From contig CAYRNR010000025.1 of the NCBI GenBank assembly GCA_964425605.1, positions 1-64,000 of the forward strand: a DNA stretch of 64,000 nt, in the 5' to 3' direction. A model generated the notes under the pieces. It was given only the letters and a program-made list of their open reading frames with translations, ran no database searches and was not told the origin of the DNA. The translations under genes were made by a program, and so were the position numbers. Of this stretch, positions 34,378 to 41,849 are shown piece after piece; positions within the stretch are counted from its first letter, which is position 1; every line of letters starts with the position of its first letter. This stretch comes from CAYRNR01 sp964425605 (lineage in GTDB: Bacteria; Myxococcota_A; UBA796; UBA9615; CAYRNR01).

Positions 34378-35781
34378 ATGGCACGGCTGATCCTGATCCG
34401 CGCCAACGGGCGATCCGACGCCCACCCCTTCCTCCAAGAGACCAACGTGTCCGGGATCTACCCGCCCCTCGGGCTCGCCTACCTGGCGGCGGCGGCCCGC
34501 GACGCGGGACACCCTGCCTCGGTGATCGACGCGTACGCGAACAACCTGACGCGGCGCGAGCTGCTCGACGCCGTGGCGCGGGTGCGCCCGGACGTGGTGG
34601 GCCTGACCTGCACCACCTTCGACTGGCCCCTGGTCGCGGAGATGGCGCGCGAGCTGCGCCGCGAGCAGCCCCAGCTGCGGATCTGGATCGGCGGTCCCCA
34701 GCTCTCGCTGTACCCCGACGAGTGCATGGCCGAGCAGGCCGTGGACCTCGCCGTGGTGGGGGAGGGCGACGAGGCCCTGGTGGAGCTGCTGGCCCGCGTG
34801 GACGCCGGCGAGGATCTCGCCGGGGTCGCGGGGACCATCGTGCGTGTAGGCGACGAGCTGGTCCGGGGTCCCCAGCGCGAGCCCATCGCCGACCTCGACG
34901 GGCTGGCCATGCCCGCCCTGGACGTGCTGCCCCTGGCCCGCTATCGGTCCCTGGACCTGCCCGACCCCTTCGTGTCCATGGTCACCAGCCGCGGGTGTCC
35001 GTTCCGCTGCCGATACTGTTCACAGGTCTACGTGGGGGGCAGCTACCGCTCCCACGCCGCGACGCGCGTCGTGGACGAGATGGTCCGCGCCCAGCGCAGC
35101 TTCGGCGCCCGCGAGATCGTGTTCTTCGACGAGACCTTCACCATGGACCGCGAGTGGGTGCTGGCCCTGTGCGAGGACATCCTGGTGCGCGGGCTGGTCG
35201 TCCCCTGGAACGTGCGCACCCGGGTGGATCGGCTGGACGGCGACGTGCTCGCGGCCATGGCCGAGGCGGGCTGCCACAGCGTGCACGTCGGGATCGAGAC
35301 GGGCAGCCCGCGCGTACAGCGGCTGATGAACAAGAACCTGCGCCTCGACGGCGTGAGCCGCGCCCTGGAAGCGGCCCGCGAGGCCGGCCTCGAGACCCGC
35401 GGCTACTTCATGCTGGGGTACCCCGGCGAGACCGTCGAGGAGATGGAGCAGACCATCCAGCTGTCCCTGGATCTGCCGCTGGACTGGGCCAGCTACACCC
35501 TGACGCTGGGCCTGCCGGGCACGGGGATCTACGAGGACGCCCTCGCCGACGGGACGATCCCCCACGACTACTGGCGTGAGTACACCCTGGGCCGCGTCTC
35601 CGAGCATCCCGGGTACTTCACCGGCGCCGGTCTGGATCGGTCGCAGCTCGAGGCCCTGCTCGCCCGGGCCTACCGCAGCTTCTACCTCAGGCCCCACCTG
35701 CTCGCCGCCAAGGCCGCGACACCGCGCCTGTGGCGGGAGCTCCCCTCCATCGCGCGCACCCTGTGGGAGACCCGCGCCTGA
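34378..35781 (+). CDS. B12-binding radical SAM protein 4
   Basis: A 467-residue protein. Cobalamin domain: IYPPLGLAYLAAAARDAG, DVVGLTCTTFDWPL, IWIGGPQLSLYPDEC and LAVVGEGDEAL. Cluster: CPFRCRYC (Cys207, 211, 214), then IVFFDETFTMD, SVHVGIETGSPRV and YFMLGYPGETVEE. Tail: AYRSFYLRPHLLAAK. It starts 7 bases after the previous stop, and its TGA overlaps the ATG of the hotdog thioesterase by one base (TGATG). Confidence 0.88.
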   Translation: MARLILIRANGRSDAHPFLQETNVSGIYPPLGLAYLAAAARDAGHPASVIDAYANNLTRRELLDAVARVRPDVVGLTCTTFDWPLVAEMARELRREQPQLRIWIGGPQLSLYPDECMAEQAVDLAVVGEGDEALVELLARVDAGEDLAGVAGTIVRVGDELVRGPQREPIADLDGLAMPALDVLPLARYRSLDLPDPFVSMVTSRGCPFRCRYCSQVYVGGSYRSHAATRVVDEMVRAQRSFGAREIVFFDETFTMDREWVLALCEDILVRGLVVPWNVRTRVDRLDGDVLAAMAEAGCHSVHVGIETGSPRVQRLMNKNLRLDGVSRALEAAREAGLETRGYFMLGYPGETVEEMEQTIQLSLDLPLDWASYTLTLGLPGTGIYEDALADGTIPHDYWREYTLGRVSEHPGYFTGAGLDRSQLEALLARAYRSFYLRPHLLAAKAATPRLWRELPSIARTLWETRA

Positions 35782-36212
35782 TGTCCCCGGACCACCACCG
35801 CAAGCTCGAGAACATGTACCACGCGGCCCCGGTCAACGAGCTGTACCGGCCGCGCCTCGAAGTCTCCGAGGGGCGATCGGTGATCCATATGCCCGTGGAC
35901 CCGCGCTTCCACCACGGCGGCGGCGCCCTGCACGGCTCGGCGTACTTCAAGGCCCTGGACGACGCGGCCTACTTCGCCGTGAACTCCCTGGTGGACGACT
36001 GCTTCGTGCTGACCGTGTCGTTCAACCTCTACCTCCTGCGCCCCGTGGTCGATGGGCAGCTGCGCGCCGAGGGCCACGTCACCAGCGCCACGAGCAACCT
36101 GTTCGTGGCCGAGGCCGTGCTCTATCTGGGCGAGGACACGCAGGTGGCGCGCGGTAGCGGCACCTTCCAGCGCAGCCGGGTGCCGTTGACGGACGTCGAG
36201 ACGTATCGCTAG
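35781..36212 (+). CDS. PaaI-type hotdog-fold thioesterase
   Basis: A 143-residue protein from ATG 35781. The hotdog landmark is FHHGGGALHGSAYFKALDD (the HGG...HG helix of PaaI/YbgC/DUF4442-type thioesterases), followed by TVSFNLYLLRPV and a final RGSGTFQRSRVPL strand. Members hydrolyse acyl-CoA or acyl-carrier thioesters. As the last gene of the radical SAM operon it could release a modified acyl product, which is the best hint in this operon that the substrate is fatty-acyl- or polyketide-derived. Inferred from context. Confidence 0.8.
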   Translation: MSPDHHRKLENMYHAAPVNELYRPRLEVSEGRSVIHMPVDPRFHHGGGALHGSAYFKALDDAAYFAVNSLVDDCFVLTVSFNLYLLRPVVDGQLRAEGHVTSATSNLFVAEAVLYLGEDTQVARGSGTFQRSRVPLTDVETYR

Positions 36213-36253
36213 GGGGTTGGAAAGTCACCCGTCGCCGCGAGCCCCATCCTTCC

Positions 36254-36991
36254 TCATTGATCCTGATGCGCTGCAACGTACAGTTCGTCGAGCCGGGCGC
36301 TCTCTAGTTGCCACAGCTCCCAGTAGATCGCCGTCTGTGTTGCCAATCCGATCTCGATCACCTCGTCCGTCAGCGCGCCATCTGCCCCGAGCGCGAACCG
36401 ACCTCCCTCGTGGACCTGCCCGGTCGCCAGGTGGGCTGCTTCGTGAGCGAGGTATCTCGCAGGCAAGGAAGGCCCGAGATACCATCCGCGCGCCTGCTGC
36501 TTGAGCTGTGCGAACTCGTCCCAGCTGGCTGTGGATACCCGCTGCTCGATGGTCAGCGGATCCAACGCGCCGTAGTCGCGCCCCTGGTGCCATAGGTCCA
36601 CGGCCTTGGCCCAGTTCCCGCCTTCGACGTTGACGTAGATCAGACCCTTGTCGATGTACGCGATGCCGCCGGCTTCCATCGACCTGCCGTCGAGCGAGGC
36701 TCTGTCCCACGATGGGGCTGCACAGCGAATATCACCGGCCTCGCGGCGGCGCTGGGCTTCTTGCAGCACATCGTCAAAGGGGATCGCCTCGCCGTCGAAG
36801 CGCTGCGCGACGATGGAGTCCACGGCACCGGCGACGGCCTGCATGTGCTCCAGCCCGAGATCCATGAACTCGTCTTCCTCTTCGGTGCAAACGCGCTCGC
36901 TCCACGTGCTGTCGCAGCTGGATGCCGCCACCGCCGAGGCCAGCAGGAGGGGCAGGAGTCGGCCGCCTCCATGAGGATCAAGGTGGGACAT
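36254..36991 (-). CDS. Predicted lipoprotein with HEXXH motif
   Basis: A 245-residue protein if ATG 36991 is the start; ATG 37000 would add three residues. The leader LLPLLLASAVAASSC ends at a probable lipidated Cys26. The only recognisable motif is LAHEAAHLATGQ, with His183, Glu184 and His187 forming an HEXXH zinc-metallopeptidase signature; a third ligand cannot be assigned with confidence. The remainder is mixed helical and acidic and matches no family I know. The start lies inside the end of the RCC1-like gene (14-bp overlap), so both are probably co-expressed surface proteins. Confidence 0.68.
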   Translation of the reverse strand: MSHLDPHGGGRLLPLLLASAVAASSCDSTWSERVCTEEEDEFMDLGLEHMQAVAGAVDSIVAQRFDGEAIPFDDVLQEAQRRREAGDIRCAAPSWDRASLDGRSMEAGGIAYIDKGLIYVNVEGGNWAKAVDLWHQGRDYGALDPLTIEQRVSTASWDEFAQLKQQARGWYLGPSLPARYLAHEAAHLATGQVHEGGRFALGADGALTDEVIEIGLATQTAIYWELWQLESARLDELYVAAHQDQ

Positions 36992-37946
36992 CGCACTGCT
37001 CATCGTAGTTGTTGCCCCAGCACTCGATCTCACCGCCATCCGTGACCCCGCAGGTGTGCTCGGCGCCGGCATCGAGCTGCACAAAAGTCGCTGCCGGTGC
37101 CTCCAGGAAATAAGGGAGTGCTTGCACTCCCCAGCAGATCACCGCTCCCTCACTGGTCAGGCCACAGGTGTGGCGCGTGCCCGCCGCCACGTCGACGAAT
37201 GTCACCCCGGGTTCGAGAGTGGGAACCGGCTCGGCCCTCTGCCCCCAGCAGATCACACCTCCGCCGGAGGTCACGCCGCAGCTGTGCGCATAGCCAGCGG
37301 AGACGCGCACGAAGTTGCCGGTGGGAGGCAGGCAGGTCGGATCGCTGGCCGCATCGTCTCCGCAGCCCCAGCAGTGCATGAGCCCGAAGGCGTCGATCGC
37401 GCATGTGAAGTATGCCCCCGAGGCGACCTTGTCGAACGAACCCTCAGGCGCCGAGCACTGTCCCCAGTCGGCCGGGTACTCCTGCCCGGCCCAGCCGCAA
37501 CCCCAAGTGGTGATGCGGCCTTCCGTCTTCACGGCGCTGGTGTGGGCCATGCCGGCAGACACCTGCTGAACCGGACCATCCGGAGCCCGGCATTGACCAT
37601 CGTCCACGTCGGTCACCTCGCAGCCCCAGCAAGTCACGCTACCGTCCTCCTGCTGTGCACAGGACTGCGCCCGACCGACGTCGATGGCCGTGAAGACGCC
37701 TGGCGGCGCCAGGCACTGGCCGGCGTCGGGCCATTCCACACCGGGCACCAGTCCACTTCCACAGCCCCAGCAACGGACTTCTCCCTTGGTCGTCAGACCA
37801 CAGGTGTGCGCGTCACCGGCGCTCACCTGAACCCAGCTGTGGTGGACCTCGACCGCCGACGTTTCGCAGGCCGGCGAGGCACCCAACATGGCGGTCAGGG
37901 CCACCGCGAGGCCCGCATGTTTTGTGAGCCCGAAGCCCTGGCCCAT
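36978..37946 (-). CDS. RCC1-like repeat surface protein
   Basis: A 322-residue protein from ATG 37946. A signal segment (AGLAVALTAMLGASPAC) is followed by about seven RCC1/BNR-type blades, each with a G-x-x-H-(T/S)-C-(G/A) and a CWG element: SAGDAHTCGLTTKGEVRCWG, SAGMAHTSAVKTEGRIT, SAGYAHSCGVTSGGGVICWG, AAGTRHTCGLTSEG and DAGAEHTCGVTDGGEIECWG. Cys-rich RCC1 propellers of this sort are frequent among exported proteins of Myxococcota. Upstream on the same strand is a gene-free 450-bp stretch that contains an inverted repeat. Confidence 0.85.
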   Translation of the reverse strand: MGQGFGLTKHAGLAVALTAMLGASPACETSAVEVHHSWVQVSAGDAHTCGLTTKGEVRCWGCGSGLVPGVEWPDAGQCLAPPGVFTAIDVGRAQSCAQQEDGSVTCWGCEVTDVDDGQCRAPDGPVQQVSAGMAHTSAVKTEGRITTWGCGWAGQEYPADWGQCSAPEGSFDKVASGAYFTCAIDAFGLMHCWGCGDDAASDPTCLPPTGNFVRVSAGYAHSCGVTSGGGVICWGQRAEPVPTLEPGVTFVDVAAGTRHTCGLTSEGAVICWGVQALPYFLEAPAATFVQLDAGAEHTCGVTDGGEIECWGNNYDEQCDVPP

Positions 37947-38395
37947 CAAAGCCCCCCGCTGCAGTCCATTTCTCGGCCGCCTGCACTGAGTAGCAGCCTG
38001 GCGGACCGCGTCGAATCCAGGATAGCACTGGCGTTCGAGTGGGGATCGTGGTGCGAGGCCGCCCGTCGATCGGCAGTCAAGTCGGCGCTGACTGGGAACT
38101 CTAGTGCCCCGTATCCGAATTTCCCGAGCAGTGTTGGAATTCCCTGGATGACCTGGCCACCCCCCGGTGGCTCGGGCGGGTTTCGGGTCGGCCGACGTGG
38201 CGGCGGCTGGGGGAATCACGCAACGCCGCAACGCCGCAACGGTGATCGGGCAAAGGGACCGGCCAACGTTCGCGCAGCCATCCCTTGCCTTCGTGGCGTC
38301 GTGGCGTCGTTGCGGCGTTGCGTGCTTCCTCCACGAAGGGTTCGCTGAGACCCACTCCGACACCTACTCGCAGCCAACCCAAGGTCGCGTCGCGA
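37947..38395. other. Intergenic region with inverted octamer repeats
   Basis: There is no convincing gene in these 449 bases. The right half holds a direct octamer repeat CAACGCCG (three near-complete copies from 38221) and, further on, its inverted counterpart. CACGCAACGCCGCAACG at 38217-38233 is perfectly complementary to 38308-38324. Near 38286-38307 GTGGCGTC is repeated. The left part carries CCCCGTATCCGAATTTCCC (about 38105), which I could not assign. It looks like a non-coding repeat element rather than a promoter region. Confidence 0.6.
38217..38324. repeat. 17-bp perfect inverted repeat with octamer tandem
   Basis: The left arm CACGCAACGCCGCAACG (38217-38233) and the right arm CGTTGCGGCGTTGCGTG (38308-38324) are exact reverse complements separated by 74 bases. 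The left arm extends into further CAACGCCG copies. The arms could fold into a long RNA hairpin or mark a mobile repeat family. Confidence 0.75.
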
Positions 38396-39484
38396 CTAGT
38401 CTGCCGCCGTCAGCTCGAACGAGGTGCTTTCCTTCTCCACACCATTGACGATCACCGCCAGGCCGTGCACGCCGGGGTGGTGCTTGCGGGTGGACAGATC
38501 CTTCAGGGCCAGCTTGCGCTTCACACCGTGGGCGCCCGGCGCCATCTCGGCTTCCTTGATCTGGAACACCTTGCCCGAGCGTTTGCCCCGCGCCTTGACG
38601 TAGTCCACCCGGTACTCGAGGCGGACCTTGCGGGCTTCGGTCTCGTCGTTGTGCAGCTCGAACTCGAAGTGGAGGTGCCCGCCGATGGGGACCGAGCTCG
38701 CGCTCAGGTGCAGGGACTCGACGCGCAGGCGGGCGGGATCAGCGAAGCCGAAGATGCGCATGGCGCGCGGGTCACCGGCCTTGAGCAGCGTCCGGCAGGC
38801 GTGCTTGACGATCCAGTCGGTGCGCTCCGACACGCCGATCCAGCGCCTCGCGATGTCCAGGACCTGGTCGGGGTGATCCTTGGAGATGTCGTTGAGGTTG
38901 TTGGCCACGGACCGCCGCACGTACTCGGCCGGGTCGTCCTTGAGGGCCTCGAGGATGGGCAGCAGCGGCTCGGGGTCGTCCTTGAAGGCCGGCAGCGCGG
39001 GCGCCCAGGGGAGACGCGGGCGGCACCCCTCGCTGGCGAGCCGCCGCACGTGCTCGTCGTCGTCCCCGGTCCATTGCAGCATCACCGCCAGCGTGCCGGA
39101 GGGGTCCTGCTCGAGGAAGGGCCGGACCGCGAACTCGCTGCTGCCGTACCGCGTGAACAGCCGTAGCGCGGGCAGGGAACGCTCCGGATCGTGTGTGCCG
39201 TGGCACAGCACGTACTCGCTCATGGCCAGGCCCATGAACCCATCCGTTCGATCGACCGTACGCGCGAGGATCTCCAGCGCCTCGCCGTAGTCGTCGAACA
39301 CCGGGCCGAGGCACTCGGCGAGGTGCCGCAGGCGTTGCTTGAGCTCCCGCTCCTCCCATTGCCCGTCGAGGACCAGATCCACGTACCGATCGCGGGGGAA
39401 CGCGGGGTGAGCCGCGGCGATCCCGTCGGCGAACTTGCGCACGTCGGCGGGGAGCAGGAATCGATCCTTGAGCTTCTCGGCCAT
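38396..39484 (-). CDS. alkC: AlkC-like DNA glycosylase (HEAT-like repeats plus C-terminal Ig-like domain)
   Basis: A 362-residue protein from ATG 39484, behind GAGGGA. The N-terminal two thirds are alpha-helical HEAT-like repeats with the characteristic EGCRPRLPWAP, DPEPLLPILEALKDD and YVRRSVANNLNDISKDHP segments seen in AlkC-type alkylpurine DNA glycosylases. The last roughly 110 residues form an immunoglobulin-like beta domain (LHFEFELHNDE, VRLEYRVDYVKARGK), as in AlkC. The family removes 3-methyladenine and 3-methylcytosine from DNA. It follows the B12-radical SAM gene after 33 bp; a functional link is not obvious. Confidence 0.88.
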   Translation of the reverse strand: MAEKLKDRFLLPADVRKFADGIAAAHPAFPRDRYVDLVLDGQWEERELKQRLRHLAECLGPVFDDYGEALEILARTVDRTDGFMGLAMSEYVLCHGTHDPERSLPALRLFTRYGSSEFAVRPFLEQDPSGTLAVMLQWTGDDDEHVRRLASEGCRPRLPWAPALPAFKDDPEPLLPILEALKDDPAEYVRRSVANNLNDISKDHPDQVLDIARRWIGVSERTDWIVKHACRTLLKAGDPRAMRIFGFADPARLRVESLHLSASSVPIGGHLHFEFELHNDETEARKVRLEYRVDYVKARGKRSGKVFQIKEAEMAPGAHGVKRKLALKDLSTRKHHPGVHGLAVIVNGVEKESTSFELTAAD

Positions 39485-39517
39485 GTGAATCCCTCGGCGG
39501 GCCGGGTGGGAACCGGG

Positions 39518-40969
39518 CTAGATCTTCGACTGGCTGGCCTTGAGCAGCTCCATGCGGCCCAGCTGGAAGCCGCCCAGCAGGATGTTCTTGAGCTCGGCGC
39601 GGGTGCGGATCCGCGCGAAGGTGCGCAGCAGGGTGCGGGGATGGAAGTAGAACTTCCGGTTCACCAGCTTGAACAGCTCCAGCAGCTCCTCCTTGGTCAG
39701 GTGCTCCTCCCACGCCGTCGGCAGGTCGTAGTCCTCGTGGGGATCGAGCAGGAACTTCTCCCAGCAGTCGGCCGGCCACAGCCCGCGGTCCACCCCGTCC
39801 TGGAAGATGGGCGCGTCGGGGTAGGGGGTGAACAGGGAGTACACGACGTAGTCCGGGGACAGGTCGTGCATGAAGGGGATCACGTCGAGGATCTGCTGCG
39901 CCGAGGTCTCGTGGGGGTTGCCCATGATCATGTAGGCGATGGCCTTGACCCCCTCGGCCTGGGTCATGCGGAAGACCTCCTTGATCTCGGCGACCGTGGC
40001 CTTCTTGTTCAGCGCCTTGAGCCCCTCGTTGGTGAAGGTCTCGACGCCGTAGTGCATCCGGTAGCAGCCGGCGCGGTGGGCCAGGCGGATCATCTCGGGG
40101 GTGGTCTGGCGGATGGAGCCCTTGTAGCCCCACCAGATCTTCAGGCCCCGCTGGAGGATCAACTCGCTGATGGCCATCACCCGCTCGGGCGTGGGGTTGA
40201 ACAGGTCGTCGACGAAGTGGATGTCCTGGATCCCGTGGCGGTGCGCGGCCTCGGCCATCTCCTCCACCACCCGCTCGGGGCTGTGCGGACGATAGGCCTT
40301 GGGGACGTTGCAGAACACGCAGCGGTGGGGGCAGCCGCGGCTGGACATCATCGTGGTGGTGCGCGCGCCGCGCATCCCCGGGGTGAAGTACTTGCCCGGC
40401 GGGAAGTCGTCGCGGTCGGGCAGCGGCAGCGTGTCCAGGTCGTGGATCGGGTCGCCCTTCTCGCCCTCGAACACGGTGCCGTCGTCCTCCTGGATCAGGA
40501 TGGAGGGCACGTCGTGGATGTCACCGCCCGCCTCGAGGGTGTCCAGCAGGGTCACCAGCGGCTGCTCGCCGTCGCCCTGGATGCAGGCGTCCACGCCGCG
40601 CAGGCGGGCGCCCAGGTGGGGGAAGGCGTTGACGTGGGGGCCGCCCATCACCACGAACACGTCGGGGAGCGCGCGTTTCACCGCGTCGATGCAGCGCGCC
40701 ACGTTGACCATGTTGTGCGAGGCGGTGGCGGAGACGCCCACCACGTCGGGGCGCAGGTCGCCCACGTGTCGTTCGATGGCGTCGAAGTCCAGATCGTCCA
40801 CGATGCAGTCCAGGGTGTGGACCTCGTGGCGGGAGTGGCGCTTGAGCCAGGCCGACAGGCTCATCAGAGCGAGCGGTGGGAACAGGTATGCGTACTTGTC
40901 GTTGAACACCGACGGTACGCCGGCCCAGACCTGGTGCGTCTTGGGGGGGTGGATCAGCAGGATACGCAA
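39518..40969 (-). CDS. B12-binding radical SAM protein 5
   Basis: A 483-residue protein. TTG 40969 is chosen because CAGGAGG lies seven bases upstream and LRILLIHPP is the usual N-terminus of the B12 domain; an upstream ATG at 41032 is less likely. Landmarks: LFPPLALMSLSAWLK, DVVGVSATASHN, VVMGGPHVNAFP, CIQGDGEQPL, cluster CPHRCVFC (Cys213, 217, 220), IHFVDDLFNPTPE, RMHYGVETFTNEGL and a tail NRKFYFHPRTLLRTF. It is divergent from the methyltransferase operon and possibly co-transcribed with alkC. Confidence 0.87.
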   Translation of the reverse strand: MRILLIHPPKTHQVWAGVPSVFNDKYAYLFPPLALMSLSAWLKRHSRHEVHTLDCIVDDLDFDAIERHVGDLRPDVVGVSATASHNMVNVARCIDAVKRALPDVFVVMGGPHVNAFPHLGARLRGVDACIQGDGEQPLVTLLDTLEAGGDIHDVPSILIQEDDGTVFEGEKGDPIHDLDTLPLPDRDDFPPGKYFTPGMRGARTTTMMSSRGCPHRCVFCNVPKAYRPHSPERVVEEMAEAAHRHGIQDIHFVDDLFNPTPERVMAISELILQRGLKIWWGYKGSIRQTTPEMIRLAHRAGCYRMHYGVETFTNEGLKALNKKATVAEIKEVFRMTQAEGVKAIAYMIMGNPHETSAQQILDVIPFMHDLSPDYVVYSLFTPYPDAPIFQDGVDRGLWPADCWEKFLLDPHEDYDLPTAWEEHLTKEELLELFKLVNRKFYFHPRTLLRTFARIRTRAELKNILLGGFQLGRMELLKASQSKI

Positions 40970-40988
40970 CGTTCGGCCTCCTGGACCG

Positions 40989-40997
40989 AGGATAACA
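40989..40997 (-). promoter_or_regulatory. Extended -10 (TGTTATCCT) of B12-radical SAM gene 5
   Basis: Minus-strand TGT followed by TATCCT, 20 bases before the TTG start at 40969 and upstream of the CAGGAGG ribosome site. It supports the TTG start over upstream candidates, which would fall before the transcript. Confidence 0.4.
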
Positions 40998-41112
40998 ACG
41001 GTCGGCTGACGGTCCCAGGGGCGAAATGCCATGGGCCCGCGCCGAGCGCAAGGCTTGCTGCGCAGGCGGTGCGCGCGCGTGCGCGGCCGCGAGCGACGAA
41101 GGCGATCATCTG

Positions 41113-41121
41113 GGCTATGAT
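41113..41121 (+). promoter_or_regulatory. -10 element (GGCTATGAT) next to ATG 41130
   Basis: TATGAT ends nine bases before the ATG at 41130, so transcription would begin at or within two bases of the start codon. No Shine-Dalgarno sequence is present, which suggests a leaderless message for the methyltransferase-like gene. Confidence 0.35.
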
Positions 41122-41129
41122 GACCTGCC

Positions 41130-41729
41130 ATGATTTACCGTCGCGGACAGACCCTGGATCGAGAGCCCACCGTCGTCGAGGTCTTCTCGACGATGCGCTA
41201 CAAGGAGCTGTGGGGCAACCTCGTCGTGCACGTCTTCATCCTGATCCCCGCGTCCTTCGGGATGGCGTACCTGGCGCGCATGCTCGACAGGGACTGGGGC
41301 TGGCCCGAGACCATCGGCATGCCGTGGAACGTCATCGGGTGCGCGGTGCTGTGGATCGTCGGCGCGTACATCATCTGGTACTCGTACGGATACCTGTTCA
41401 TCAAGGGCAAGGGCAGCCCGGGTGGCCACATGGGCTACACCACCGAGCTGGTGGACACCGGCATCTACTCGTGGATCCGTCACCCCTCGGTGATCGGCAA
41501 GCTGATCGGCGTCATCGGCCTGGGCGTGTTGATGCGGTCGCCGGCCTTCCTCGTCGTCTTCATCCCCGTGCTGCTGCTGTACTCGTGGATCACCAACAAG
41601 GTGATCCAGGAGCAGGTCTGCCTGGACAACCTGGGCGAGCGGTACGAGAGGTACCGGCAGGAGGTCCCCATGTTCATTCCGCGGTGGAGTCGCTTCATGC
41701 GGTTCCTGAGGGAGCGCGGGAAGTCATGA
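41130..41729 (+). CDS. Isoprenylcysteine carboxyl methyltransferase (ICMT)/PEMT-like membrane methyltransferase
   Basis: A 199-residue protein with four predicted membrane helices. The C-terminal SAM-binding half has VDTGIYSWIRHPSVIGKLIG (the GxYxxxRHPxYxG motif of the family), then a hydrophobic hairpin and QEQVCLDNLGERYERYRQ, equivalent to the E-E-x-x-L...Y-x-x-Y segment. Family members methylate isoprenyl cysteine, phosphatidylethanolamine or other membrane substrates. It opens a four-gene operon with a 35-residue protein, a B12-radical SAM protein and a flippase-like protein, suggesting lipid modification. Confidence 0.85.
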   Translation: MIYRRGQTLDREPTVVEVFSTMRYKELWGNLVVHVFILIPASFGMAYLARMLDRDWGWPETIGMPWNVIGCAVLWIVGAYIIWYSYGYLFIKGKGSPGGHMGYTTELVDTGIYSWIRHPSVIGKLIGVIGLGVLMRSPAFLVVFIPVLLLYSWITNKVIQEQVCLDNLGERYERYRQEVPMFIPRWSRFMRFLRERGKS

Positions 41730-41833
41730 AGGAGTTCGGGCTGTACATGGGGGGGCTGGTCCTGGTCGTCGCCCTGGCCGCGGTCTACGTGCTGGTGATC
41801 AACCCGCTGCTGTGCACGCCACCCGGTCCCTGA
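41726..41833 (+). CDS. 35-residue single-helix membrane protein
   Basis: ATG 41726 lies in an ATGA overlap with the methyltransferase stop, and AGGGAGCG is just upstream. The product is almost only a membrane helix: a short MKEFGLYM start, then GGLVLVVALAAVYVLVINPLL and a CTPPGP tail. I know no family for it. Strict overlap with the gene before and 16 bp to the gene after argue that it is a real small subunit or membrane tether. Confidence 0.6.
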   Translation: MKEFGLYMGGLVLVVALAAVYVLVINPLLCTPPGP

Positions 41834-41849
41834 GCATGGACGCCGACCC

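Noticed and set aside
25062..36212. RiPP precursor peptide for the SPASM radical SAM enzyme
   Set aside because: I looked in the gaps around 25.06-28.9 kb for a short Cys- or Gly-rich gene with a ribosome site and found none; all gaps are under 155 bp and hold promoters.
38101..38160. A possible IS end at CCCCGTATCCGAATTTCCC
   Set aside because: No inverted partner or transposase was found nearby, so it is only mentioned in the intergenic entry.
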